Below, piece by piece: positions 17,767 through 28,100 of a DNA stretch of 64,000 nt (positions within the stretch are counted from its first letter, which is position 1; every line of letters begins with the position of its first letter). The notes under the pieces were generated by a model. It worked only from the letters and a program-made list of their open reading frames with translations, searched no databases and was not told the DNA's origin. Source of the stretch: Rickettsiales bacterium (GTDB taxonomy: Bacteria > Bacteroidota > Bacteroidia > Cytophagales > Cyclobacteriaceae); NCBI GenBank assembly GCA_002729235.1, contig PBTY01000055.1:17983-81982 (forward strand), in the 5' to 3' direction. A program made the position numbers and the translations under genes.

Positions 17767-18042
17767 ATGTTTTCAAAATTACCATCAGAGGTTATTCAGG
17801 AAATAGCTGAGAAATCAAAGAAAATACGTAAAAGCAAAAAGCTTAGTCAAGAGGAGCTTGCCGAGAAATCTGGTGTTTCTTTTGGAAGTATTAAGCGATT
17901 TGAGACCACAGGTAAAATCTCGCTGGAGTCACTGTTAAAAATCGCTTTTGTTCTTGGAGTGCTAGGAGATTTTGAAAAATTGTTTATCCAAAAAGAGACG
18001 CCAAAAACTCTGGATGATATCATAAAAGCGCAAAGTAGGTGA
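17767..18042 (+). CDS. hipB: HipB-type antitoxin (XRE-family DNA-binding protein)
   Basis: 91 residues from the ATG at 17767. The longer open frame beginning at 17731 would start inside the promoter and run through the second operator, so I reject it. Residues 15-65 are a lambda-repressor-type helix-turn-helix (IRKSKKLSQEELAEKSGVSFGSIKRFE). The protein would bind the two palindromes upstream as a dimer and neutralise the kinase encoded next, with which it overlaps by one base (TGATG). Transcription from the -7 box would give an almost leaderless message. Confidence 0.88.
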   Translation: MFSKLPSEVIQEIAEKSKKIRKSKKLSQEELAEKSGVSFGSIKRFETTGKISLESLLKIAFVLGVLGDFEKLFIQKETPKTLDDIIKAQSR

Positions 18043-19274
18043 TGAAGTTAAATCCTGTAGACGTACTAAATGTATCCATCCATTTGGCGGATATCAAACA
18101 TGCTGTGGGAAGGTTGGCTTTATATCGTGGCCAGATATTTTTTGAATACAACTCTGAGTTTTTGAATAAGAGGATAGAAATATCACCTTTTAAGCTTCCA
18201 CTCCAGCAAGGTGCCATTACTTCCGAGGAACATGTTTTTGAAGGACTTTTTGGGGTGTTCAATGATTCGTTGCCCGATGGCTGGGGGCGTTTACTATTAG
18301 ATAGGGCAGTACAGGCCAAGGGAATCCCCCATCAGCGGTTAACCCCACTTGATCGTCTGGCACATGTGGGTCATCACGCAATGGGTGCACTGGAGTATTC
18401 ACCAGATTATTCTGAACTGTCAACAAATGAAGAGCATATAAACCTGGCTGCTTTAGAACAGGAAGTCAATAAGGTAATAGAGGGTGAACCGACTGCTATT
18501 TTACAAGAATTGTTAGAGCTTGGTGGAAGCTCAGCAGGAGCTCGCCCGAAAATATTGGTTGGGTTTAACCCGGAGACAAATCACCTGATTCATGGAGTTA
18601 CTGATTTGCCTGACAACTATGAACACTGGATGGTCAAGTTTCCATCTTCTCTAGATCAAAAAGACATAGCGAACATTGAATATGCTTATTCGCTAATGGC
18701 GAAGGAAGCCGGAATCGAGATGCCTGAAACCAAGCTGTTTGAAGGTGAAAAAGGAACATCTTACTTTGGAGTAAAGCGTTTCGATCGAATAGGAAATCAG
18801 AGAGTACACATGCATACAGCTGCTGGATTGTTTCATGCAGATCACCGAATTCCAAGTTTGGATTATGAAAACCTGATGCGCGGTGCTATGGCATTGACCA
18901 GAGATGTCACAGAAGTAGAAAAAATATTTCGATTGGCTGTTTTCAATGTTTTCGCTCATAATCGTGATGACCACAGTAAGAACTTTTCATTCATAATGGA
19001 CACAAAAGGTAATTGGACTTTTGCCCCTGCCTACGATTTGACTTTTTCTTATGGGCCTGGTCGAGAACATTCTTCCATGGTGATGGGAGAGGGTAAAAGT
19101 CCAGGAACTAAAGAGTTGATCAAGCTGGGTGAGAAGTTTCAACTAAAGAAAACCAAATTGATCATTGAGGAAGTGAAAGATGTTGTCTCTAGATGGAGTG
19201 TGTTCGCAGAAGATTCAAATGTGTCTCATCAAAGTAAAGAAGTGATAGCAAAAACGCTGAGTATGATTGAATGA
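18042..19274 (+). CDS. hipA: HipA-family serine/threonine kinase toxin
   Basis: 410 residues from the ATG at 18042 (a GTG three bases earlier at 18039 is also possible). Key HipA features are intact: flexible loop with autophosphorylatable serines LGGSSAGARPK (about 161-170), ATP lysine MVKF (199), catalytic HNRDDHSKNFS (307-317) and metal-binding APAYDLTFS (Asp332). HipA of E. coli phosphorylates glutamyl-tRNA synthetase and induces dormancy; the target here is inferred. N-terminal domain (NDSLPDGWGRLLLDR) is the usual HipA N1 subdomain, present in full, so this is a two-gene and not a split HipST-type system. Confidence 0.92.
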   Translation: MKLNPVDVLNVSIHLADIKHAVGRLALYRGQIFFEYNSEFLNKRIEISPFKLPLQQGAITSEEHVFEGLFGVFNDSLPDGWGRLLLDRAVQAKGIPHQRLTPLDRLAHVGHHAMGALEYSPDYSELSTNEEHINLAALEQEVNKVIEGEPTAILQELLELGGSSAGARPKILVGFNPETNHLIHGVTDLPDNYEHWMVKFPSSLDQKDIANIEYAYSLMAKEAGIEMPETKLFEGEKGTSYFGVKRFDRIGNQRVHMHTAAGLFHADHRIPSLDYENLMRGAMALTRDVTEVEKIFRLAVFNVFAHNRDDHSKNFSFIMDTKGNWTFAPAYDLTFSYGPGREHSSMVMGEGKSPGTKELIKLGEKFQLKKTKLIIEEVKDVVSRWSVFAEDSNVSHQSKEVIAKTLSMIE

Positions 19275-19288
19275 GTATAGTTTTCGAA

Positions 19289-20344
19289 CTATTTAGCTGG
19301 GACGGTTATTCGTTGTCCACTTTCATCAAAAGGTCTGGCATCTCTTAGATACTTATCTAACCAGTTATTAATGATGGCTTTGGACTTTTTGGAATTGGCT
19401 CTCAAACTATGATCATCACCTTCAAAGGAGACGAATTGATAATATCTGTTTAGACTATCAAGTTTGAAAGCTACAGATTCAGCTTCTTCATACAATACCC
19501 GGTTATCCGCTGTGCCATGAAGTAGTAGGAGAGGAACATTATCAAGTTTCTCTGGCCATCTAACTACCGATCGGCTCGCCAATACTTCATCTCTTTTGGT
19601 GTCATAGTTGGGCATCATTTCGGCGTAAACATATTGGCCCATTTCTGGTCTGTGCTCAATCGCTTTGAATTTGTCTGCTGAACCGGCAATTACCACTCCC
19701 GTTTTAAAGACACCATGATTTTTCAGGGCTAAATAAGTCATCATTCCTCCACGACTATGGCCAAGGAGTCCTATTCTTGAGGTGTCTGCATTTTCTAATT
19801 CAGCTAAAACGGGGATCAGGTTCATGACATCATTTACATCTGAACCACCAAATTCATCAGCACCCTCACCTCCATTGTTGCCTCTGTAGTTGGAGGCAAT
19901 GACCATATACCCATTGTCTGCATAGGGGATCATAAACTCCGTAGCTTGTCTGAAACTAAGTCTGCCGGCATTCCTATTTCCTCCTCGGTTGTATATCAGG
20001 CAAGGGTAATTGCCTTCGGTCTTCGGCTCTGCCATCAATCCATGCACAATTAGACCATCACTTTTGTAGGCAATCCGGTAGAGGTTGGTTCTATTAAGTC
20101 TTTTAAACTCTGGTTTTATTACTCCCATCCACGAAATCACCCATACTTTTAATGGCGCAATGCGTTCTTTTTTGAGAATTTCTCCTTCCTCAAATTCACC
20201 AAACTCGGCAGTTAGCTCTTGAGTGGTTTCCAGATAGATGCTGTCATTAATCGTTAAGAAGCAGTAAAAAAATGTTCCAGCAATACTTGCTACAATGAGG
20301 ATTAAAATGCCGAAGTATTTCAAAGCTTTTAGGATGAGTTTCAT
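19289..20344 (-). CDS. Membrane-anchored alpha/beta hydrolase (prolyl-oligopeptidase-like)
   Basis: 351 residues with an N-terminal membrane anchor (about 9-31) and an alpha/beta-hydrolase domain. Nucleophile elbow GHSRGG, acid in HGTADNRV and histidine in DDHSLR give a complete catalytic triad in the peptidase S9/dienelactone hydrolase order. The oxyanion region YNRGGN fits an S9-type fold. Likely a periplasmic esterase or peptidase. It converges with hipA, 14 bases between stops; single gene. Confidence 0.85.
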   Translation of the reverse strand: MKLILKALKYFGILILIVASIAGTFFYCFLTINDSIYLETTQELTAEFGEFEEGEILKKERIAPLKVWVISWMGVIKPEFKRLNRTNLYRIAYKSDGLIVHGLMAEPKTEGNYPCLIYNRGGNRNAGRLSFRQATEFMIPYADNGYMVIASNYRGNNGGEGADEFGGSDVNDVMNLIPVLAELENADTSRIGLLGHSRGGMMTYLALKNHGVFKTGVVIAGSADKFKAIEHRPEMGQYVYAEMMPNYDTKRDEVLASRSVVRWPEKLDNVPLLLLHGTADNRVLYEEAESVAFKLDSLNRYYQFVSFEGDDHSLRANSKKSKAIINNWLDKYLRDARPFDESGQRITVPAK

Positions 20345-20469
20345 AAGTGAGTTTTTGACTATTCTAAAAAGACTTGGGTTTGATAAATATGTTACAACGT
20401 AATGGTATTTATTTTCAACAGATTCAGGCTTTAAGGGGAGTAATTTAAAAAAGCTATTTTAGCTGATCT

Positions 20470-20793
20470 ATGATTGAATACATCAGGCAACCGCTAACAA
20501 GGACTGAGTTAATTATCGGATCCATACTGACCCTATTGAATATTGGGTTCATGAGCACATTGTTTCATGTTAGAGGATGGGATGAATCAACTGCCTACTA
20601 TATATCAGTATTCTTTTTTGTCATTTTGTCTGGATTTGGGGTTGTTGTGGGGGCTGTTGCATTTACTCATCGAATCAAGCAGAGTAAGAATTTCATGATG
20701 AAAATCATTTGGATTGTTCTGTTTGTACCTTTCATCTATTATGTAGGGTGGGTTTTCTTCATTGCCAAAGTCTACCACAACCTTAAGGTTTAG
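20470..20793 (+). CDS. Small membrane protein of unknown function
   Basis: 107 residues with three clear transmembrane helices (about 15-33, 43-65, 80-100) and a basic loop HRIKQSKN between helices 2 and 3. No family recognised. It stands alone between a divergent hydrolase gene and the tricorn protease gene 115 bases downstream. Confidence 0.6.
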   Translation: MIEYIRQPLTRTELIIGSILTLLNIGFMSTLFHVRGWDESTAYYISVFFFVILSGFGVVVGAVAFTHRIKQSKNFMMKIIWIVLFVPFIYYVGWVFFIAKVYHNLKV

Positions 20794-20908
20794 CTGGATA
20801 TAGTAGTTTCTCTCCTTTTGAATATGATCATGACCAGTCATTGAATAATCTTTTATTCGAATTCTGAATTGCGTAATTTGAATACTTAAGAAAGAAAACA
20901 TTCTATCT

Positions 20909-23900
20909 ATGAAATACTTATTATCACTGTTGATTGGAGCTTGTTCGATTTTTGGAGTTGCTGCACAAGGAACGATGCTTTTACGGGAGCCAACCCTGTC
21001 TAAAGAAAGTGTTGTTTTCATATACGCCAATGATCTGTGGAAAGCTCCCATATCCGGAGGTGACGCTACCAGGCTTACCTCAGGAGAAGGGTATGAATCA
21101 TTCCCTCATTTTAGTCCAGATGAGCAATGGATTGCTTTCTCCGCGGAGTATGATGGTAATACCGATGTGTATGTCATTCCTGCAGGTGGAGGCACACCAA
21201 AACGACTGACTTTTCACCCCGGAGCAGATGTGGTTCAAGGCTGGTCACCGGAAGGAGAGGTGCTTTTCAGATCCTCTAGAAATGGTAAGCCTACACGCTT
21301 AAATCAACTGTCTACAATAGCAACAGATGGAGGTCTACCTGTAGCCGTAGATGTGCCAAGAGCAGCCTATGGTGAATTGTCTCCAAATGGCAAATACATT
21401 GCCTATACACCCATTACTTTCTGGGATCCAGAATGGAGAAATTATCGAGGAGGACAGGCTATGCCTATTTGGATCGTGAATTTGGAGAACAAAGATTTGA
21501 TTCGAACACCACAGCTGGATAAGGAGAGACACCTGTATCCAGTATGGATTGGAAGCAAGGTGTATTACACCTCAGAAAGAGATTATGTGTCCAATATTTG
21601 GAGCTTTGATATCAATACCAAACAGGAAGAACAAATCACATTTCATAAGAAATTTGATGTAAAGAGTCTTGATGCCGCAGGAGACCAAATTGTTTATGAG
21701 CAAGGAGGCTATCTTCATTTGCTCAACCCTTCCGCCAAACAGTCTAGTCAACTTAATATAAATGTGACTGGGGATCTAAACTTTAGTCGAGAGCGGTGGG
21801 AGAGTGTTACTGCCAGTAATGTTTCTAATCCCAATCTATCTCCCAATGGAAAAAGAGCGATTTTCGAATATCGAGGTGATATTTTCACTTTTCCTAAAGA
21901 GGAAGGAAGCTGGAGAAATCTGACCAACAGTAGTGGAGTCGCTGATCGTTCTCCTATTTGGTCTCCAAAAGGTGATCAAGTCGCATGGTTTTCTGATGCG
22001 AGCGGGGAGTATCAGTTGGTTGTGGCAGATCAGTACGGAAAAAATCAAAAGTCTTTTGTGCTTAAGAATCCAACATTTTACTTCAGGCCTGATTGGTCTC
22101 CTGATGGAAAGAAGATTGCTTACACGGATACTGACTACAATATTTGGTGGATTGATTTGAGTACAGGAGTGGTGACCATGGTAGATACCGATCGATATGC
22201 TCATCCCAATCGCGCAATGAATCCTGTTTGGTCTCCGGATAGTCGGTTCCTGGCTTATGAAAAGCAACAAGAATCACATTTCAAAGCGATTTTTGTTTAT
22301 GATTCTAAGTCAGGAACAATAGAGCAGGTCACTGATGGAATTGCGGATGCTACCAGCCCTGTCTGGGATCAGTCGGGGGAGTATTTGTACTTCCTGGCAA
22401 GTACCGATTATGGCTTACAAACTGGCTGGCTGGATATGAGTTCATATGATCCCGGATTAACCAGAAACCTTTATGCTTTGGTGCTCAAGGCAGACGGCAA
22501 GGCTCCAGGGCTTCCGAAAAGTGATGAGGAGGAAGAAGTTAAAAAGGACACTTCTTCTCCAGACACTAAAAAGGATAAGAAATCCAAGGACAAAGAAGAG
22601 GAGAAGCCAGAAGATATCTCTGTGAAGATTGATTTTGCAGGAATTATGAGTAGGTCTGTTGGTTTGCGGATGGAGCCTAGAAACTACGCTTTTTTGGTTC
22701 CAAGTAAAGCTAAGAACGTTTTGGTCGCAGAATTCATTCCGAATGAAAACGGCTTGAAGCTGATAAAATATGACGTAGAAAAAGGTGAAAGCGAAGATTT
22801 GACTACTGGTCTTTCTTCGATTGTTGCATCTTCCAACGCAGAGAATATCCTTTTGCAGGCTAATGGTAGTTGGAGTATTTCCTCATCTACAGCTGCTCCA
22901 AAATCGGAAGATAAGCTGACTGTATCCGCCCAGATGAAAGTGGCTCCAGTTGAAGAATATGCTCAAATCTTCAAGGAAGCCTGGAGATACATGCGTGACT
23001 TTTTATATGTGAATAATGTACATGGTGCACCCTGGGACAAAGTTTATTCCTGGTACCAGCCTTGGGTGAAATATGTGAAGCACAGAACAGATCTCAACTA
23101 CCTGGTAGACATCTTGAGTGGAGAAGTAGCAATCGGGCACTCTTATGTTTCTGGCGGAGATATGCCGGATATTGACAGAGTGCCGGTAGGACTGCTGGGT
23201 GCAGACTATGCAATCAAAGATGGCTATTATGTGATTGACAAAATTTATACCGGGGAAACCTGGAATCCAGATATCGAATCGCCTCTGGGTTTACCTGGAC
23301 TTGGTGTAAAAGAAGGGGATTACCTGGTAGCCATTAATGGTCTGCCAATAACTGCTAAGCAAAGTGTCTATGAACTGATGGAGCAGACGGCAGGTAGAAC
23401 AATCTCGATTTCAGTCAATAGTCAGCCAGGTATGTCTGGTGCAAAGACTGTAAATGTAAAGCCTGTTTCCAACGAGTACATGCTACGATATGTGGATTGG
23501 GTAGAAGGAAATCGACGGAAAGTAGACGAACTCTCCGGTGGAAAATTGGCCTATGTTTATATTCCAAATACTTCAGGTAGTGGATTTTATAGTTTTAATC
23601 GATACTTCTTTGCACAGCAGGATAAAAAAGGAGTGATCCTTGATGAGCGAAACAACGGAGGAGGATCCGCAGCTGACTATATGATTGACATTCTCACGAG
23701 AGAGCCAATGGGTTATTTCAATAGTAAGGCAAATGATCACCGCCCATGGACCACACCGATCTCAGGACTTTGGGGACCAAAAGTTATGCTGATCAATGAG
23801 CGCTCTGGATCAGGAGGAGATTTGCTGCCATATATGTTCAAGTTTAAAGACTTAGGGCCTTTGGTAGGCACTAGAACCTGGGGAGGTTTGGTTGGTACCT

Positions 23901-24178
23901 GGGATACTCCAAGATTTATCGATGGTGGAAGAATGGTTGCCCCTAGAGGAGGTTTCTATGATATCAACGGAGAATGGGCAGTAGAAGGAGAAGGAATTGC
24001 TCCAGATGTGGAAGTGATACAGGATCCTAAATTGGTCCTGGAAGGACATGATCCTCAGTTGGAAAAAGGTGTAGAAGAAGCTCTAAAATTATTAGAAAAG
24101 GAGGGCGAGTTTGAACTCAAGCCAGAACCAGCTCCTCCAGTGAGATGGAAGCGGCCAGAGGGTTGGGATAAAGAATAA
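20909..24178 (+). CDS. Secreted tricorn-type protease (S41 family)
   Basis: 1089 residues with a signal peptide (cleavage after GVAA-Q). The order is tricorn-like: N-terminal PD40/beta-propeller repeats (FSPDEQWIAFSAEYDG, WSPKGDQVAWFSD, WSPDGKKIAYTD, WSPDSRFLAYEK), a charged EEEVKKD linker near 535-570, the C1 domain, a PDZ domain (about 790-850, GLGVKEGDYLVAINGLPI) and the C2 core. The catalytic residues fall where those of archaeal tricorn do: His744 (AIGHSY), Ser966/968 (NERSGSGGD) and Glu1026 (VEGEGIAPD). Tricorn protease degrades oligopeptides from the proteasome in archaea; here, with a signal peptide, it probably processes peptides in the periplasm. Confidence 0.93.
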   Translation: MKYLLSLLIGACSIFGVAAQGTMLLREPTLSKESVVFIYANDLWKAPISGGDATRLTSGEGYESFPHFSPDEQWIAFSAEYDGNTDVYVIPAGGGTPKRLTFHPGADVVQGWSPEGEVLFRSSRNGKPTRLNQLSTIATDGGLPVAVDVPRAAYGELSPNGKYIAYTPITFWDPEWRNYRGGQAMPIWIVNLENKDLIRTPQLDKERHLYPVWIGSKVYYTSERDYVSNIWSFDINTKQEEQITFHKKFDVKSLDAAGDQIVYEQGGYLHLLNPSAKQSSQLNINVTGDLNFSRERWESVTASNVSNPNLSPNGKRAIFEYRGDIFTFPKEEGSWRNLTNSSGVADRSPIWSPKGDQVAWFSDASGEYQLVVADQYGKNQKSFVLKNPTFYFRPDWSPDGKKIAYTDTDYNIWWIDLSTGVVTMVDTDRYAHPNRAMNPVWSPDSRFLAYEKQQESHFKAIFVYDSKSGTIEQVTDGIADATSPVWDQSGEYLYFLASTDYGLQTGWLDMSSYDPGLTRNLYALVLKADGKAPGLPKSDEEEEVKKDTSSPDTKKDKKSKDKEEEKPEDISVKIDFAGIMSRSVGLRMEPRNYAFLVPSKAKNVLVAEFIPNENGLKLIKYDVEKGESEDLTTGLSSIVASSNAENILLQANGSWSISSSTAAPKSEDKLTVSAQMKVAPVEEYAQIFKEAWRYMRDFLYVNNVHGAPWDKVYSWYQPWVKYVKHRTDLNYLVDILSGEVAIGHSYVSGGDMPDIDRVPVGLLGADYAIKDGYYVIDKIYTGETWNPDIESPLGLPGLGVKEGDYLVAINGLPITAKQSVYELMEQTAGRTISISVNSQPGMSGAKTVNVKPVSNEYMLRYVDWVEGNRRKVDELSGGKLAYVYIPNTSGSGFYSFNRYFFAQQDKKGVILDERNNGGGSAADYMIDILTREPMGYFNSKANDHRPWTTPISGLWGPKVMLINERSGSGGDLLPYMFKFKDLGPLVGTRTWGGLVGTWDTPRFIDGGRMVAPRGGFYDINGEWAVEGEGIAPDVEVIQDPKLVLEGHDPQLEKGVEEALKLLEKEGEFELKPEPAPPVRWKRPEGWDKE

Positions 24179-24200
24179 ATAAGATTAATAATTATGTTCT

Positions 24201-24229
24201 AGCCCTGGCTGAAAAGTCAGGGCTTTTTT
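24201..24229 (+). terminator. Terminator of the tricorn gene
   Basis: AGCCCTGGCT (24201-24210) pairs with AGTCAGGGCT (24215-24224) with one G-T wobble, loop GAAA, followed by a run of six T. Confidence 0.85.
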
Positions 24230-24424
24230 ATGCATTTCTTGGGGTTTTATTTCTCTCCTTTCGAAAAAGAAAAATTTAATAGTTGTATATAGTTGGAATA
24301 GAGTGAGTTGAAGGTTTGAAGTTGCTTGGGGTTATTGAAATTTATTAATAATTAAATGGACATAACTGATAAAGTTGTGAGCAATTTTAACATCTTAGCA
24401 CCTTAATGATATAACAACCAAATT

Positions 24425-25135
24425 ATGAAAAACGTAATTCGATTAACTTTTGTAGCAGTTGTAATGCTACTTGCTTATTCTGCAAAATCTCAGGAATTTG
24501 TTACGCCCTCTAATGTGTTTTCACATCAAAAAGATGCCTTCATCACTTTGACTGACGGAACTGAACTCGTATGTAAAGTAGATAAAATCAAAAGAAAAAA
24601 GGGATTGATTAAATCTATCAGAGTGGAAGTAGACGGAGTAGAAAGGGATCTTATGCCATCTGAGGTAAGCTTCATGTATTTGCCTCCTAATGCTCTTGAC
24701 AATATGATGAAAGTGACTGAGTTTGTGAATAAGGCCAATCAATGGTCAAACGAGAAGTTAAACAGAGATTTATTAAATCAAGGTTTAGCTTACTTTGAGC
24801 AGACTGAGGTACAAATCAAAAAGAAGAAGACTATGACCATGCTCATGCAATTGCTTAATCCTTCCTTTAGTGGTGGTGTGAAAGTGTACCATGATCCATT
24901 CGCAAAAGAAACAGCTTCTGTAGGAGTTGGTGGTTTTACTTTAGCCGGAGGTATTGCTAAGTCATACTTTGTTCAAAAAGGAGATGGTCCTGCTGAAATG
25001 TTTGAGAAAAAGAAATACAACAAAAACTTTGAAGAGTTCTGGTCTGATTGTGAGTCAGTATTGAATGCTGAAAAGAAAGGCTGGAGTAATTTCAATGAGC
25101 ATGTGTTCATTTATGACCAAGAGTGTATTAAGTAA
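24425..25135 (+). CDS. Secreted protein of unknown function
   Basis: 236 residues with a signal peptide (MKNVIRLTFVAVVMLLAYSAKSQ). The N-terminal half has ITLTDGTELVCKVDKIKRKKG, a pattern seen in many short Bacteroidota secreted proteins that alter a cell-surface component, followed by a coiled helical section with a basic run (QIKKKKTMTML) and a hydrophobic glycine-rich stretch (VGVGGFTLAGGI). No catalytic motif. The gene is alone, between two terminators. Name withheld because I do not recognise the family. Confidence 0.65.
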   Translation: MKNVIRLTFVAVVMLLAYSAKSQEFVTPSNVFSHQKDAFITLTDGTELVCKVDKIKRKKGLIKSIRVEVDGVERDLMPSEVSFMYLPPNALDNMMKVTEFVNKANQWSNEKLNRDLLNQGLAYFEQTEVQIKKKKTMTMLMQLLNPSFSGGVKVYHDPFAKETASVGVGGFTLAGGIAKSYFVQKGDGPAEMFEKKKYNKNFEEFWSDCESVLNAEKKGWSNFNEHVFIYDQECIK

Positions 25136-25156
25136 GTTCATATAGGATATTAAAAA

Positions 25157-25187
25157 AAATCCCCAGCCGGTCAGCTGGGGATTTTTT
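25157..25187. terminator. Bidirectional terminator
   Basis: ATCCCCAGC (25159-25167) and GCTGGGGAT (25174-25182) form a 9-bp stem, extended by flanking A/T bases. T-tracts on both strands suit the secreted unknown to the left and the ABC/M1 gene to the right. Confidence 0.85.
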
Positions 25188-25192
25188 GTTTT

Positions 25193-28100
25193 TTATGACT
25201 CAGGTTTTTCTTCTTCCTTTTCTTCAACTGTTTTCACATTGTCTTTTGGATTCCGATCTATCAGTTTATTGATAGGGTCGATTCCCGCTTTGGTCGGTTT
25301 CGCCCCAACAGTCAATGTATACGAGTTTTCTTCCTGAGAAATCTTATGTTTCTTCAGGTAGATAAGACTATCTTTTCCTTTGCTGTCTTCAGTGAAGACA
25401 CCAATGTCAATCCAATCTTTCAGCACTTGCTGCTCTTCATTGCCCAAACTATCCGCTTGATATTTAATGGTATTGACCGTTAAGTCAACTACATATTCAG
25501 AATCAGATATTTTCTCATATTCAGCGTCAGTGGTCTTATTTTCAAACAGCGTGATGGTCTCAAACATGTCTGTAATAATGTACTGTAGACTATCTGGAGT
25601 CACCTCTCGATAATATTTGATCAGGTCTTTTGAGGTAGGGTATGGAGCTTCTTTGAAGGCCCAATCCTGATTGAATCGCTTCAACGCTGCATTCACACTG
25701 TCTTCACCAATGTAATCCTGAAGCGCATACATTACCAAGGAGCCTTTTCGATAGTGAATGTATCCTTGACCTTCCACCTGATAGAGAGGCATTTCCTTTT
25801 TCTGCTCAAATGTTCTTCCTGTCAGATAAGTATTCAACTCATATCTCAAGAACTCCTTGATGATCTCTGGAGGGAAATTCTGCTTCATCACCATCAAAGC
25901 AGAATACTGTGATAGAGTTTCAGATAACATGGCGTTTCCTTTTACTCCAGCCTCAGTGACCTGATGCCCCCACCATTGGTGTGCTACTTCGTGAGCCGTC
26001 ACATAGAAAGGTAGATCTACATCGTCTGTCTTGATGTTTTGTATAAATCCAATTCCTTCAGAGAATGGCACCGTGTTGGCAAACGACTGAGCAAAGCTCC
26101 TATATCTTGGGAACTCCATAATCCGTAGTTGCCTGAATTGATATGGACTAAAGTTCTCGGTATAGTAGGTCAAGGCCTCTTTCATCCCACGCATCATTTT
26201 GTCCGTGTTGTACTCATGACCTTTGTTATAGTAGATCTCCAAAGCCACTTCAGGTAAAGAATCTATAGGAGGCTGCCAGGTGTCTTTGATTACGGTATAA
26301 TCTGCCGAGATCATCGAGTAGAAATTCACCATTGGCGTATCCATTTTATAGTGGTAATAAACACGCTCACCTTCATTCCACTTCTTTTGCAAGTATCCTG
26401 GAGCGATAGCAATCTGACTGCTGTCCGTAGAGATCACAATTTCGAAAGTAATTTTATCTGCATCGTCACCAAACAGACTCTGAGCAATACCTCTTGGATC
26501 GTCAGTCTCCATCATGCGTTCTTTCGGTTCCAGGTCTTGTTCCTTGCGGTCATCATCACTGCTCAGCTCAAATCCCTCATTGTAGCCAATTGATGGGAAG
26601 TACGCCGAGTTGTTGAAGAAAGTACCATTATAGATGACGTCTGTATTGGATCCGCTTTCCTTAAATCCAGTTGTGGTGAATGTAATATCAATGTTCATCT
26701 GAATGGTGTCCCCAGGAAGCATTGGCTCATCCAATGTATAGATCACGTACTTGAATTTACTGTTTGAAGTATCTTCGGATACCCCTTGATCGAATGCGAT
26801 TTTGGTCAATACCTGATCATCAACAGCTTTCTGAATATGAATCGCAGGGATGGTATCATTGCTCTTATTTTTTAATAAGAAATAACCTGAAGCCTTAAAA
26901 TCCCGATCTTTTGGATAAATGTCTACATCCAGTTTTGTTCCGATAATCTTAGGTTGAGTAAGTGTCTCGTATTGCTTCAACGATCGTTCATAGTTTGCTC
27001 GATCTGCGTTGCTATCATCAGAGTTTTGATATTCGTTCAAGACATTGGTATTGTAATAGATGAATCCACCACTACCCATAAATACGATCAATGCCAATAC
27101 AACGACCATGACGAGTTGTCCATTGATTCGTTGTTTTCCGAGCCTCAAACGAATGAAGAAGCTGGAATCAATACCTCTGACAGTAAATAGAATGGCTATT
27201 GCGTAGAGGATAACTGCAAATCCAAACCAGTAAATGTTTAACCAGGAGAAAGGTTGGAAATAATGACCAAAATCATTCATTTCAGAATATCCTCCTAATC
27301 CAGTTCTGCCGAAATAGAACATGGTGTGCTCGATTCCAAGCTCTCGCATTACAGCCATGGAAATGTAGAAAACGAACATTAATCCAAATCCGATGAACTT
27401 GTGATTCACCACAGCCTGAATGAATAATCCAAGCATCAAGTAGAGAATCATTGTTCCCAGAGTATCCACAAATAACTCAGTGAAATACAAATTCCAATCT
27501 ATATCTGCATATCCACTTATCAATTGGATAAGTATTCCGCAGAACATTAGTAGAATCATTAGAGAAATACTCATCAAGATCATTCCCAGGAATTTGCTGG
27601 CCATACTGATGTAGTTTGGGTATGGCAATGCATCATAAATCAGATTCATTTTGACATCACGCTCTTTCCAAACGATCTCACCAGTATAAAACACAATAAT
27701 GATGATGAAAAACAAATTGAAGATCCCAATGAACTGAGTAACTCTGGAAGAGGTCATGTAAAGTTCTATCCCATAGCTACCTTCTCCTCCGGCAAAAGAA
27801 ATGATGAAAACGAAGGCTACTCCGGCCAGGGCAATAAATATGAAAGGAAGCTGTTTGATGATCCATTTGAAATAGAAAAAAGAAAGGCTTCTTAATTGGG
27901 TTATTTGGGCAGAAGGTCCAAATAGTTGATTAACAACCGGATTCAATACTTCTTCCTTGATCTCTCGGGCCATTTTCTTGCCTTTCTTTTTGGTTTTAGA
28001 GGAAGCGTTACCAGCCAGATTAAAATCAAATCTGATGTATAAGAATACCAGGCAGGCAATGCCTACGGTCAACCAGATTAATCTATTGGTAAGGATGTAT

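Noticed and set aside
20605-21051. 148-codon minus-strand frame
   Set aside because: Spans the small membrane protein and the tricorn signal peptide; no coding character.
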